NCBI GenBank assembly: GCA_017991415.1
Contig: JAGOQR010000001.1
Span: 57,873 to 109,384 of the forward strand
Direction of reading: 5' to 3'
DNA: 51,512 nt
Origin: Candidatus Magasanikiibacteriota bacterium
Lineage (GTDB): Bacteria; Patescibacteriota; Patescibacteriia; Magasanikbacterales; GWA2-37-8
In this document: piece after piece, positions 1 to 8,953 of the stretch
How the letters are laid out: every line of letters begins with the position of its first letter
Position numbering within the stretch: the first letter of the stretch is position 1
Notes under the pieces: model-generated
The model's input: only the letters and a program-made list of their open reading frames with translations
Databases searched by the model: none
Told to the model about the DNA's origin: nothing
Program-made: the position numbers and the translations under genes

Positions 1-620
1 ATCCAGTTCGCGGTGCAGCCGTTGACGTTGTTCGTCATCCAGCTGACCGTGACGGGACCGGGAGCGGAGAGGTTGTTCGTGCTGACCGTGACGTTCACGG
101 ACGGCGTGAGCGGCGAAGCCAGCGTGAGGGTCACCGGCAGCGAACCCGTGATGTCGACATCTCCCTCGTGATGCCACTTGTCGCCCTTCGCCGTGGCGTA
201 CAGCTTGTAGCTGCCCGCCGCCAGACCGACCGTCTGCCAGGTACCCTGGTAGATGTTGCCGGAGAGGCGCGTCGCCTCCCCAACCCAGGTCTGCTGGCTA
301 TCGGCCCCGACCGTGTAGTACAGTTCCACCTTGGCCACGCCACCACCGACGATGTCGTTGTCGACAGCGTCGGTGGTGATCGTGACGCTGCTCCCGACGT
401 CGAACGTGGTGTTCGGCGAGGGGGCCGTGATCCGCACCACCGGCACGTGGTTGACGGGCGTCGGCGGGGCGTCCACGCCGGCGTCGGGCGTCGGCGTGTT
501 GCCGTCGATCGACGCGTCGCAGTCCTTGGCGTCCGAGTCTTCGGCCGGGCCGTTCTCGACACAGCCCATGAGGGCGGCGGCGAGGAACGAAACGAGAGCG
601 AAACGGAAGGAGTTCTTCAT
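1..620 (-). CDS. Putative lipoprotein with Ig-like domain (3' end outside window)
   Basis: An uninterrupted minus-strand frame runs from ATG at 620 to the window edge, 206 codons visible, no stop. It begins MKNSFRFALVSFLAAALMGC, a lipoprotein signal peptide with lipobox LMGC, so the mature protein should be lipid-anchored outside the cytoplasm. A low-complexity Asp/Ala/Pro linker (PTPDAGVDAPPTP) follows, then an Ig-like beta domain with ITAPSPNTTFDVGSSVTITTDA and VAKVELYYTV, as in PKD/Big-type surface proteins. An AAAGG ribosome site lies 9 nt before the ATG. The frame is strongly GC-rich in an AT-rich setting. Linkers of this Asp-Ala style are common in Myxococcota lipoproteins, so transfer is inferred. 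Ligand and function are unknown. Confidence 0.75.
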   Translation of the reverse strand, partial: MKNSFRFALVSFLAAALMGCVENGPAEDSDAKDCDASIDGNTPTPDAGVDAPPTPVNHVPVVRITAPSPNTTFDVGSSVTITTDAVDNDIVGGGVAKVELYYTVGADSQQTWVGEATRLSGNIYQGTWQTVGLAAGSYKLYATAKGDKWHHEGDVDITGSLPVTLTLASPLTPSVNVTVSTNNLSAPGPVTVSWMTNNVNGCTANW

Positions 621-696
621 GACAGGGCCTTTCGTGTAGAGTGACGAACTGACGATGGGTGTGCTTGTAACCAGGACGGTCACAAGACGAAATGAG

Positions 697-776
697 CATT
701 TCATTTCGAACTTAATAAATAATTTTTATTAACTAAGTTCGAAATGAAATGGCTTTATTTTTAATTTGTAAAGAAC
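697..776. repeat. AT-core palindrome with conserved flank, copy 1
   Basis: A long palindrome (arms 697-716 and 732-751) has a right arm carrying three extra bases (AAC). Its core TTAATAAATAA...TTATTAACTAA and the flank TTTGTAAAGAACTT (766-779) recur at 1706-1775, while the outer arms differ in sequence but stay self-complementary. It lies upstream of the 620 gene. It may be a regulatory hairpin, a terminator or a recombination site; nothing in the sequence decides between them. Confidence 0.6.
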
Positions 777-786
777 TTTATTCCTT

Positions 787-898
787 ATATTTTTTCACCA
801 TACCGTATGATGAAAAAATATTTAGGAGGAAGAGAGTGTGGCTGGTAGTTATCCAGCAAAACATTCTCTCTTCCTTCGTCCTCGAACTGATCGAGGAC
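787..898 (-). terminator. Three consecutive hairpins after the beta-barrel gene
   Basis: Just past the stop of the 908-1627 gene, three inverted repeats follow in the minus direction: 878-898 (GTCCTCGA/TCGAGGAC), 828-874 (GGAAGAGAG/CTCTCTTCC with an inner CTGG/CCAG) and 787-821 (ATATTTTTTCA/TGAAAAAATAT). The set probably ends or stabilises that transcript. The T-tracts are weak, so the terminator role is inferred. Confidence 0.5.
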
Positions 899-907
899 TT
901 GTTGAGC

Positions 908-1627
908 TCACAGGCTGAGCGCGATGTCGACCGTCATGGTCGGCTTGAGGCTTCGCATGCGGTTCTCGGGGATCTGCTCGACGTTCCACCCCATGCCCAA
1001 CCCAAGGGTCGTGGAGAACGGTCCGAAGACCAGGCCAGCTCGCAGATCGGCTCCGATGAGCCGATCGTAGACCAGCTCCTTGGGCGGTGCGCCAGTGTCG
1101 ATGCACCAGTTGCCGTTGAAGCCGAAGCCAGCTCGCGCGTGCGGACCGAACTTCGCCATGGCGGAGACGGTGAACCCCGCGTCGAGCATGTTGTCGCTCT
1201 TGTTCATGGGGAGACAGCCGCCGACGCCGCCAGTGGCCCGAACCAGCCACGTCTTGCTCACATCGTGCTCGAGGAAACCCGACGCCATCATGGCGTTGAA
1301 GGTGCCTCCGACGAAGAAGCCGATGGCAGCGGGACCAGCGCGGAACGCCGACTTGCCCTTGACGCTTTCCGTCTCGGACATGTCGATCGGCCCCGGCTCC
1401 TCGACGTCGACCTGAACGCTCGTGTTGTCGTTCATCTCGATCGTCTGGGGATCCTTGAAGATCGGGTCGCTGGGATCGACCTCGATCACCTGGACTTCGA
1501 CGCCGTCGACGGTGTAGGTCTCGATGACGGGCTTGTTGCCGTCCGCGAACGCCTGGTGGCTGCTCGCGAACAACAGGGAGAGGCTCACGAGAGCCAGGGT
1601 GACACGACGCAGAGAGAGGTTGAGCAT
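908..1627 (-). CDS. Putative exported beta-barrel-like protein
   Basis: A 239-aa protein with a clear Sec signal peptide (hydrophobic LALVSLSLLFASSHQAFA, probable cleavage AFA|DG near residue 29). After an acidic segment (35-85) the rest alternates short amphipathic strands and turns (GPAAIGFFVGGTFNAMMASG, ARAGFGFNGNWCID, DLRAGLVFGPFSTTLGLGMGW) and ends VDIALSL, which resembles an outer-membrane beta-barrel. An AAGGA ribosome site sits 7 nt before the ATG. The gene is GC-rich and flanked by AT-rich palindromes. A barrel protein is odd in a bacterium expected to lack an outer membrane, so it may be a transferred gene with a new use or no use. No specific family recognised. Confidence 0.7.
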   Translation of the reverse strand: MLNLSLRRVTLALVSLSLLFASSHQAFADGNKPVIETYTVDGVEVQVIEVDPSDPIFKDPQTIEMNDNTSVQVDVEEPGPIDMSETESVKGKSAFRAGPAAIGFFVGGTFNAMMASGFLEHDVSKTWLVRATGGVGGCLPMNKSDNMLDAGFTVSAMAKFGPHARAGFGFNGNWCIDTGAPPKELVYDRLIGADLRAGLVFGPFSTTLGLGMGWNVEQIPENRMRSLKPTMTVDIALSL

Positions 1628-1705
1628 CTCGGATCCTTGCTGGCCTTCTTGGCCATAGCGGGTTGTGTGGGCTATACACCCACATGGAAAACTGCCTGTG
1701 GTACT

Positions 1706-1775
1706 GCCATTTCTAATTTAATAAATAAAATATTTTATTAACTAAATTAGAAATGGCAATTTTGTAAAGAACTTA
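1706..1775. repeat. AT-core palindrome with conserved flank, copy 2
   Basis: Palindrome with arms 1706-1722 and 1741-1757. The core (TTAATAAATAA...TTATTAACTAA, again with the extra AAC in the right arm) and the flank AATTTTGTAAAGAACTT match the repeat at 697-776. Only the outer arm letters differ. It lies between the 1915-2940 and 908-1627 genes, upstream of the latter. Confidence 0.6.
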
Positions 1776-1781
1776 CTTTTT

Positions 1782-1857
1782 CGATCTGTTTCATTCTCCT
1801 AATAATTTATTAAGAAAATGAATAGATCGGGCGAGAGTCCTGGAAGGAATCTCGCCC
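1782..1857 (-). terminator. Double hairpin after the repeat-containing membrane protein gene
   Basis: In the minus direction a GC-rich hairpin (1829-1857, GGGCGAGA/TCTCGCCC) is followed by a longer AT-core palindrome (1782-1829, CGATCT/AGATCG with TAATAA/TTATTA near the centre) and an A-rich stretch. It lies about 58 bp past the stop of the 1915-2940 gene and is its likely transcription end. Confidence 0.55.
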
Positions 1858-1914
1858 GTGGGTCGCACGGTTCGCGGACGGCACTGCCGATCGGCGAACA
1901 CGTTCATGTGCACT

Positions 1915-2940
1915 CTACTTCTTGACCACCTTCTTGGCCTTGGGCTGAACCGCCCGAACCACCACGACCTTCGGCTTCGCGTTGGCACGCTCCTTGATGA
2001 GCTTGTTGCTCTCGAGGGCGAGCGAGCTCAGGCCGTCGATCTTGGCGTTGAGGTTGCGGATGTCGGTGGTCGTCGCCAGGCCGTCGAGATCGGCGTTCGC
2101 CGACAGGCCGTCGAGGTCCGACTTCCGAGCCAGGCCACGGAGATCGCTCTTCTTGGCGAGGCCGTCGATCTTGTTGCTCAGGCCATCGATGTCCGACACC
2201 TTGGCGAGACCCTCGACATCGCTCTTCTTGGCGAGGCCGTCGATCTTGTTGCTCAGGCCATCGATGTCCGACACCTTGGCGAGACCCTCGACATCGCTCT
2301 TCTTGGCGAGGCCGTCGATCTTGGTGTTGAGGCCGCTGAGCGCCGTGAGGACGGTGATCTCGTTGCCGTTGCTGTCGCTGGCGATGACCGCGCTCTTGAT
2401 CTTGCCGATGTCGGTCTTCATCTCGGACTGGTTGTCCTTGATGTCCTTGAGATCGCAGCGGGTCATCGTGAGCAGGAACGCCACGACCACGATGGTCAGG
2501 ACGGACGCGATGAGGCCGAAGACCTCCCAGGCCTTGTCGCCCTTCTCGGTCTTGTCGCCGCTCCCGATGGAGGCGGCGACGGAGGTACCCATCGGCGGGG
2601 TCGGCTGCTTGAACCAGGAGACCGGCGGCGGCGGGGCGGCGGGGGTCGGGACGGACGGCGGCAGGTTGACGGGCGGCTGGGCGATCATCGGACGCTTCGC
2701 CGGGGTGGCGGGCGCCGGGGTCATGCCCGGCAAGTGGACCGGCGCCACCGCGGGGGTCGGCTGCGGCGCGACGACGACCGTGGTACCCTTGGGGGGCGTC
2801 GGGGTCGGCGGCAGCGGCGCGGCGCTACCCGTGGACGGCGGCGTAATCGTCCCCGAGACCATGGGGAGGGCCGTACCCTTGGAGGGCGTGGCGGTGTGAG
2901 CAGCGGTGGCGATCGGGGTTCCGTGAACGGGGGTCGTCAT
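1915..2940 (-). CDS. Pro-rich, single-pass membrane protein with 25-residue coiled-coil repeats
   Basis: 341 aa from ATG at 2940, chosen because AAGGAG lies 10 nt upstream and the first MTTPV codon starts there. Residues 1-130 are rich in Pro, Thr and Ala; a single hydrophobic helix (FGLIASVLTIVVVAFLL, about 150-167) is followed by a charged coiled coil. The coiled coil contains tandem 25-aa repeats built on LSNKIDGLAKKSDVEGLAKVSDIDG and a basic tail KAKKVVKK. It is GC-rich, unlike its surroundings. No catalytic motif. The layout suggests an anchored scaffold or fibre-like protein; the function is unknown. Confidence 0.7.
   Translation of the reverse strand: MTTPVHGTPIATAAHTATPSKGTALPMVSGTITPPSTGSAAPLPPTPTPPKGTTVVVAPQPTPAVAPVHLPGMTPAPATPAKRPMIAQPPVNLPPSVPTPAAPPPPVSWFKQPTPPMGTSVAASIGSGDKTEKGDKAWEVFGLIASVLTIVVVAFLLTMTRCDLKDIKDNQSEMKTDIGKIKSAVIASDSNGNEITVLTALSGLNTKIDGLAKKSDVEGLAKVSDIDGLSNKIDGLAKKSDVEGLAKVSDIDGLSNKIDGLAKKSDLRGLARKSDLDGLSANADLDGLATTTDIRNLNAKIDGLSSLALESNKLIKERANAKPKVVVVRAVQPKAKKVVKK
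2147..2335. repeat. In-frame 75-bp tandem repeat
   Basis: Two nearly identical 75-bp units and part of a third lie inside the coiled-coil region of the 1915-2940 gene, encoding the KSDVEGLAKVSDIDGLSNK unit. The near-identity at DNA level points to recent unit duplication. Confidence 0.75.
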
Positions 2941-3150
2941 GGCGGCGTAGCTCCTTGACGCACACATGTAAGTGGCGTCGCATGGGGAAACAGCTCATTT
3001 CATCGCGCACAGTCCGAATGACTGCACGAAAATCCACGAGTTTTATAGAATGCACATTGTCAATGTACGAAAGCTATTCTCTGCTGAGCTACCACATAAC
3101 ACACGGATGTGTTAGTGAAAGATCAGATAAAAAATAGCAAAACCTCATCC

Positions 3151-3213
3151 TTGCGAGAGAGGTCAAAAAATTATATAGTATTGTTGATTGGTATTAACAA
3201 TGCTCTCTCGCAA
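3151..3213 (-). promoter_or_regulatory. 5' leader hairpin of the 2940 gene
   Basis: TTGCGAGAGAG (3151-3161) pairs with CTCTCTCGCAA (3203-3213) around an AT-rich interior that itself contains ATTGTT/AACAAT. It lies between the promoter at 3248-3276 and the gene start at 2940, so it is transcribed in a leader of about 300 nt. It shares the GC-arm/AT-core style of other hairpins around the GC-rich genes. A further short palindrome ACATTGTCAATGT lies at 3053-3065. Confidence 0.5.
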
Positions 3214-3247
3214 CATTGTTTTACCCTATCAATTTCAACAATAGAAC

Positions 3248-3276
3248 ACTATATCATAAAACGGACTTATTGTCAA
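3248..3276 (-). promoter_or_regulatory. Sigma70-type promoter for the 2940 gene
   Basis: On the minus strand TTGACA (3276-3271) is followed after exactly 17 bp by TATAGT (3253-3248). The predicted start is near 3241, leaving a long hairpin-containing leader before the ATG at 2940. Confidence 0.65.
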
Positions 3277-3318
3277 TACCTTTGACCAATAATTAAAATA
3301 TTTTGGCTAAAATTAAAC

Positions 3319-3347
3319 AAAAAAGCCCACTTACTGTGGACTTTTTT
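3319..3347. terminator. Terminator after the 1858-aa gene
   Basis: Short hairpin (GCCCAC/GTGGAC) flanked by A6 on one side and T6 on the other, 20 bp past the stop of the 3367-8943 gene. It could work in both directions. Confidence 0.75.
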
Positions 3348-3366
3348 GAATCAGACACGATAAGGG

Positions 3367-6300
3367 CTAGATTGGCAATTTTTTAAGCCGTTCTATCATA
3401 GGTTCGCCATAATCAAATTTACCAACTTCCGTACCATCTTGAAGCATTATCAAACTATTACCCTCCATCCTAAACGTATGATTTTTATCATACACCATAA
3501 TATGCTTTGTTTGGCTTGCATCCCAAACCATAAACGCATTTCCACCATTTGCCAAAATAGGAGCGGTTCGATAATCACCAACTAAACGAACTAAATCCAT
3601 TTCTTTATCATCTGATGGAATAACTGCTTTATAAAAATCATTTTTCCAATTTGAATCTTGAGCATTAAACTCTTTGGCTGCCTTAAATAATTGTTGGATT
3701 TTTATCGAATCATCCTCGTTCATTTCTACAGGCTTATCTGATTGGGCAAAAATAATATACGGTTTTGTTTCATCAACGAAATGCTGCTCTATTCGAGCAT
3801 TTAACAGAGCACCTGCACCACCCCTAAAATCAAAGGAGCTTAACATTTCTGCACTCACCTGCTTAGCCATAGCTTGATAGGCAGGTACAAAATTTTCTGG
3901 CACTTCAAAACTTACTGCTTCAGGATCGTTATTAGGTGTTGGATTTTTATCCATTTTAGGAGTAGGGGCTGATTCGATCGGCTTTGCAGCTGGCGCCACA
4001 GGTATATTTTTTCCTTCCACTCTCGTCAACTCACCACCAGCCTTATAGCTTGCAACTGTTTTTCCAACAAGCTCTCCCCTGCTTTCTGCAGATTCTGGGT
4101 ATGGGTTAATCAAGTTGCCAGTTACTGTTTCTACTGGAACCGATGGCACTTTGTTAGCTAACTTATAAACGGCGTTACCTTCTTTATTATACGAGACGTT
4201 ATATGTATCAAAATTTGCAGAGCCAGCACCAACAGGTTTTTTTATAGCATCAATATGCTCTTCACCCATTTTAACAAACGATGCTTTATCATCTAAATCT
4301 GTTTCAAGAAGTTGAAGTACTTCATCGCGTGTAGTCTTGCCTTTTTCAATTTTAAAATCATTGGTAGTGTCTCCTTCAAAAAAAGGCTGCCCATTCATGG
4401 CACGTAACTCATTAGCATTTGAATTTAATTTTTCATCATTAGTGAAAACTGCTCCCTGCTGAAGATTCTCAACCTTAACATTTTGAGCACCACCCTCTAT
4501 TTTAAGAAGCGTTTCCCTCACCTGAACTTCACCATCTCCACTCAAAATTGGCTTGCCATTTTTATCTAATCCTAAATAAATAACATCACCTTTTACACGA
4601 ATAGTTCTACCCTCTCTATCTTCGGTCGCAGCACGAACCAAACCACCATTTGCAAGTTCGGTATTTTCTTTGCCTTGCATGGCTCTAAACAAAGCCAGAG
4701 ACATTTTTTTATTTTCTGGATTATAATTTTCAACAAATTTTTGATAATCAATTTTTCCATCTTTGCCTGCAAACTCAGAGAGATACGCCGCATGACGACT
4801 GCTAAAATCTTGATTTTGTAAAAACGCAATTGCCGCAGCTTTGTCTGCTTTTACTAGCTCTTCAAAAATAACAGCCTTTCTTTCACCGCCAGCTTCGATT
4901 AAATTATCTATTTTGCTCCCTGTAAAATGAGATTTCACGTCTGCACCAACGTGGCTTGATTCCAAAATCCGATTAAGAGATTCTGGATGGTTGGCTAAAG
5001 CAGGAAATTGATGCAAGTAGCTATATGACTCTTGCGACAAACCATGCTCTGCGGCAAAAGCGTAGATTGGATCTGATGGCAAAACATCTGGTCGAGAAAC
5101 GAGATCGCTCGGATCAATTAGAGAACTATTTTCTTGATCTAAAGTTTGAGTTCCGCGATCTTCAAACGCCGTGCCCAAAGATTGATTTGCTTCTTGGCCA
5201 GTTACTTTATCCCAAGCTCGTTCCACTCCTTCGGTTGGATGAAAGACAGTGTGCAAACCTCTACTAAAATTATTCACCAAATTATGAGGAATACTTTCAG
5301 GGATTGATTTCCAACCGTGCTCTCGAACACCTTCTATAATATTTGTAATCCCTTGCTGTGTATTACCTCCAGTTTCAACAAGATTATACATACCAAAAGC
5401 TGTAGAAACAGTACCTAACACTTTTATAAAGTCAACAGCCCTGGTAATACCACTAGAATTTTTCTTAGCTCCCATACCAATTAAAGCTCGTGCAGTTTCA
5501 ATAGCAGAATTAGCAAATACATCTTTTGCCATAAATGCTGTTTCGGATTTTGCCCCAACCATTCCACTGGTCTGCCGTGCGTACTCTCGAGAACTTTTTC
5601 GTGCTCGCTCCAACAAAGAAGTACCCGCAAACATAATTACTCGTAACGCAGTAAACGGAGTACCTGCAAGAGCAAGGTTAAGCGCATCTTTGGCAATTCG
5701 CACTCCTTCTATTTTACTGTGTAAATACCCATCCAAAAGACGCGCAACCTCTTCTCTTCTTTCTTCTTTTGCTTTATCCGTATTTACTTGATGCTTTGTA
5801 TAAATAAATTCCAATCGTTGCCATATTTGTTCTTGAGCTTCGGGAGGAAGCTTGGACGACTCTATGCTAGCTCGTAGCTCTGCCATACGTTTTGGCACCT
5901 GCTCATTTTCGTTTAAATCAAGACCTCTTTCGGCAATTTCAAAAGACCTTAACAAATTATAATATGCTGTTCTAATATTTTCTTTAGACAACTCTGCTTG
6001 TTTTTTTTCTCTAGACCGTTGAGCTTGATCACCTATACCAAAAGCTTTTCCAATAAGAAAATCGGTCACTATTTTTACACCTACAACAGAAGTCGCAAAA
6101 TTATAACCAGCTGTTGCTACAGCTTTTGCTCCTTCTTTACTAAACAAACCCTTACCAAATTCTTTCGCTTTGGTCCAAAAACCTTTTTTAGGCGGACCTG
6201 AAAAAACATGCGGCTGTGGTTGTGGCGGCATATTAGCGCCTGCATGTGGATAGTGGATGTCGCTTAGTCTTTGACGGAATTCTTGATAAATAGTGCGGTC

Positions 6301-8943
6301 AGGGTCAATATATACAATATCAATAAAATCTCGTAGTTTTTCGTAGGCTGCAGTTAGCGTTTGATCATTTAGCTGTTCTTCGGCTGCCACAAAACTATTT
6401 TCAACCTCAAGCACACTTTTACTTAATCGCTGCTCCAAATCAGGATCGTTTCTATCATCAATAATGCCTATTAACAAACCGTAATCTTGATTATAGATAC
6501 TCAGTCGATATTTTTGTTCTGGAGTACCACCAGAATCTTTCGCTTCGACATGAACCGTTTTTTTGGAAAGCTCACCTGCTTTTGCAATCAGGCTTTCAAT
6601 TTTTTTCTTATAATCATCAATATGAGCGTCGTAAACAGACCCGTCATGCACATTTTTTGAAGCTTCTTCAAGAATTTCATTAATATTTTTAATATCTTCC
6701 TTAAGACCATCTTCGGCGATGTCTATAAGAAATCTATTGAAATCCAATTTATGACCTTCCACCTCCTGCTTTCTGCGTTCGGTTTCTTTCTTTTTATTTT
6801 CTTCTGCGCTCGGATCAGGCGGTGTAGTTACTTCTGGAGCCTTAACTTTAAACCCTATTTTTTCATGATATATCCCCACAATATCTTTTGCAGATCTTTT
6901 TCCTGCTTTGTCTAATAAATTCCAAAGGGACCTGCTTACTTGCGATACAGTAAACGCACTCACATCATTTTTTGCATCTGCGATTGCTTTTTTAACCACA
7001 CCAACCTCAGACGAAACCTTGCGCAACGCCTCTGTATCTTCGGCATTAAGAACATCGAGAAATGAATTAAAGCGCGCTTCTGTTTTTTTCAAATTATCTT
7101 CAAGCTCAGCAGTCTCTTTCGCCAAAGCAGAATCATCAATCTCGGCATCTGAGAGAAATGCTCGGGTACGTAATTTTTTTAACAAAGCATCAAACCTGCT
7201 AATATTGTTTTTAAAATCTGCCGCATCTTTTGCTTTTTCTGCAAGTTCCAGACACTGCAAAATATCTGCAGGTGGTATATCGTTTTTTAAAAGATCAATA
7301 CGTAACGGACTTATAGTGAGATTAATCATTTTTTTCACCCGATCAAAATTGTGTCTAGCTTCTGCCAATATATTTTTTTCATCATCTGTTCGATCTACGG
7401 TTACAGTCTTTGCCGTATCAGGTTTTTTAGCTGAAGCGCTTTTTTCCCAAGAAGGAGCAGCGCCTGCCAATTGCGCTTCGAACTCTACTTTCATTTCTGG
7501 GGCCTCTCTTTGTAATTTTGCTAATAATAAATCAAAGGCAAGGTTAAATCTACTCATTTCTTCGACAAAAAATCGAGGTGAGGGTGCCGTGTATGCTTCC
7601 CCAAGAGTAGTTTCAATAATATCCATGCGATCGGAAACAAACCGATCTCCCGAAAATCGTTTGGCCACTGGTATTTTGTCGAAAATATTTCTAAGCAGTC
7701 TCCATTTCTTATCTGCATCCTTCCATATTTTTTGATCTCGCTTGTTTTCTGCATCCATATCTACGGCTGCGGTAACAACAGGATCCTTACTAGCAGGTGC
7801 AGCTTTTTTTTCTGGAATAGTAACTTTTCCAATTAATCGCTCTTCATACTCCTGCCGCACATCAGCAGGCGCAGCTGCCAAAAATGCTTCAAGATTTTTT
7901 TGAAAAACTTCAATGTTTTGATTAAAAACTCCACTCTCCTGATCTTCAGGTTTAGTATTTAAAGTAGCCCAACTTTTCTCTAACTCTGCTTTTAAAGCAA
8001 GAAGTGCGGAATCTGCTTTAATAGCAGGCATTCTATCTTTTATGACAGACAAAATTGTCTTAAATTTATTTTTATCAAGACCAACAAAATATTCTCTTTC
8101 AGACTTAACTACCTTGTTGTAAGCAACATCCTGAAAGTTATTAAATTCGGCAATCGCAATATCAAACTCATCGTATTTTTTTTCTCTTAATAGTTTTTCT
8201 AAAACTTTAGCCTTTTCTTGCAACTCAACAAAAGATTCTCCAAATTCCACTACCCACTTAACAGATCTTGAATGATTACCTTCTAAATTTGTAAGGTTAT
8301 CAAAAAATACTGTTATGTCTTTTCGGGCATCGGCCATTTTTTTTGAGAGCTCTTCTTCAACACGCTGATCAACTTTTGCAGCGCTAGAAGCATCTTCTTT
8401 TTTTGCCTCCAAGAACATGAGGGCCGCTATACCTGTTGAAACAGCGTCGTGTTCTGCAATAAAATCATCCTCTTCTTTTTTGGCAGAGAGCCCTCTTATT
8501 CGAAAGTCAAGATTTTTTAAAGTATCTACACTTGTTTTTAAAATTCCTTTTTTCTTTAATTCAGCTCGAGCTTCAGCAAAATCGGATTTTAATTTTTCTA
8601 TTTTACTAAGACGTTCTGGACTTATCTCTGGTTTTTTTTCTTTTTCACTTGTTTTTTTTGATTTTCCTTCAGTTGTCACAACAGCTCTCACTTCGTTTTC
8701 GAGGTCTTTAACAATATCATTAACAGCGTCTTGTTCAGCTTTTTCAAAACTTTCTTTCTCTAAAGAAGATAAAATTTCTGTAATTTTTTGTAAAAAATAA
8801 GACCTCCTTGTTTCATCAGAGAGTACGTCAATTTTTTCTTTCTGGAGCTTATCTAATCTTTTTTTTGTTTTTTCAGCAAATTTTGATTTTTCTTTCGCCG
8901 CCTCTTTTGGTTTTGGGGCGCCCTCTTCTTTTGAACGTGCCAT
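3367..8943 (-). CDS. Very large Lys/Glu-rich coiled-coil protein, unknown function
   Basis: 1858 aa starting MARSKEEGAPKPKEAAKEKSK. The N-terminal half is highly charged and helical, with probable long coiled coils (about 15-900). The middle has a few moderately hydrophobic stretches (around 945-973, 1095-1112 and 1170-1190) that could be membrane-associated rather than clear spanning helices. The C-terminal third is less charged and looks like several small folded domains. No signal peptide and no enzyme motif recognised. It is the last gene of a minus-strand group after Wzz-like and HtrA-like genes, 10 bp behind the 96-aa gene, and a terminator follows its stop. Composition matches the host. 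Very large proteins of this sort occur in CPR genomes; a structural or envelope role is inference. Confidence 0.8.
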   Translation of the reverse strand: MARSKEEGAPKPKEAAKEKSKFAEKTKKRLDKLQKEKIDVLSDETRRSYFLQKITEILSSLEKESFEKAEQDAVNDIVKDLENEVRAVVTTEGKSKKTSEKEKKPEISPERLSKIEKLKSDFAEARAELKKKGILKTSVDTLKNLDFRIRGLSAKKEEDDFIAEHDAVSTGIAALMFLEAKKEDASSAAKVDQRVEEELSKKMADARKDITVFFDNLTNLEGNHSRSVKWVVEFGESFVELQEKAKVLEKLLREKKYDEFDIAIAEFNNFQDVAYNKVVKSEREYFVGLDKNKFKTILSVIKDRMPAIKADSALLALKAELEKSWATLNTKPEDQESGVFNQNIEVFQKNLEAFLAAAPADVRQEYEERLIGKVTIPEKKAAPASKDPVVTAAVDMDAENKRDQKIWKDADKKWRLLRNIFDKIPVAKRFSGDRFVSDRMDIIETTLGEAYTAPSPRFFVEEMSRFNLAFDLLLAKLQREAPEMKVEFEAQLAGAAPSWEKSASAKKPDTAKTVTVDRTDDEKNILAEARHNFDRVKKMINLTISPLRIDLLKNDIPPADILQCLELAEKAKDAADFKNNISRFDALLKKLRTRAFLSDAEIDDSALAKETAELEDNLKKTEARFNSFLDVLNAEDTEALRKVSSEVGVVKKAIADAKNDVSAFTVSQVSRSLWNLLDKAGKRSAKDIVGIYHEKIGFKVKAPEVTTPPDPSAEENKKKETERRKQEVEGHKLDFNRFLIDIAEDGLKEDIKNINEILEEASKNVHDGSVYDAHIDDYKKKIESLIAKAGELSKKTVHVEAKDSGGTPEQKYRLSIYNQDYGLLIGIIDDRNDPDLEQRLSKSVLEVENSFVAAEEQLNDQTLTAAYEKLRDFIDIVYIDPDRTIYQEFRQRLSDIHYPHAGANMPPQPQPHVFSGPPKKGFWTKAKEFGKGLFSKEGAKAVATAGYNFATSVVGVKIVTDFLIGKAFGIGDQAQRSREKKQAELSKENIRTAYYNLLRSFEIAERGLDLNENEQVPKRMAELRASIESSKLPPEAQEQIWQRLEFIYTKHQVNTDKAKEERREEVARLLDGYLHSKIEGVRIAKDALNLALAGTPFTALRVIMFAGTSLLERARKSSREYARQTSGMVGAKSETAFMAKDVFANSAIETARALIGMGAKKNSSGITRAVDFIKVLGTVSTAFGMYNLVETGGNTQQGITNIIEGVREHGWKSIPESIPHNLVNNFSRGLHTVFHPTEGVERAWDKVTGQEANQSLGTAFEDRGTQTLDQENSSLIDPSDLVSRPDVLPSDPIYAFAAEHGLSQESYSYLHQFPALANHPESLNRILESSHVGADVKSHFTGSKIDNLIEAGGERKAVIFEELVKADKAAAIAFLQNQDFSSRHAAYLSEFAGKDGKIDYQKFVENYNPENKKMSLALFRAMQGKENTELANGGLVRAATEDREGRTIRVKGDVIYLGLDKNGKPILSGDGEVQVRETLLKIEGGAQNVKVENLQQGAVFTNDEKLNSNANELRAMNGQPFFEGDTTNDFKIEKGKTTRDEVLQLLETDLDDKASFVKMGEEHIDAIKKPVGAGSANFDTYNVSYNKEGNAVYKLANKVPSVPVETVTGNLINPYPESAESRGELVGKTVASYKAGGELTRVEGKNIPVAPAAKPIESAPTPKMDKNPTPNNDPEAVSFEVPENFVPAYQAMAKQVSAEMLSSFDFRGGAGALLNARIEQHFVDETKPYIIFAQSDKPVEMNEDDSIKIQQLFKAAKEFNAQDSNWKNDFYKAVIPSDDKEMDLVRLVGDYRTAPILANGGNAFMVWDASQTKHIMVYDKNHTFRMEGNSLIMLQDGTEVGKFDYGEPMIERLKKLPI

Positions 8944-8953
8944 ATATTTTATA

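Noticed and set aside
766-779. Conserved TTTACAAA next to palindromes as a -35 box
   Set aside because: Its distance to any TATA-like -10 differs between the two copies, so it does not behave as a fixed promoter.
749-1741. Long plus-strand frame opposite the beta-barrel gene
   Set aside because: Arg/His/Val-rich shadow of a GC-rich gene; no ribosome site or domain, while the minus strand has signal peptide and ribosome site.
697-1829. Palindromes as integron attC sites
   Set aside because: No RYYYAAC/GTTRRRY boxes at the ends, no integron-type integrase in the window, and genes are not in one orientation with the sites.
2147-2335. Tandem 75-bp units as a CRISPR array
   Set aside because: Units are contiguous, in frame with a coding sequence and have no spacers or cas genes nearby.
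1858-2958. Long plus-strand frame opposite the coiled-coil membrane protein
   Set aside because: Composition is low-complexity Arg/Gly/Asp typical of antisense to GC-rich repeats; the minus frame has a ribosome site, membrane helix and repeats.
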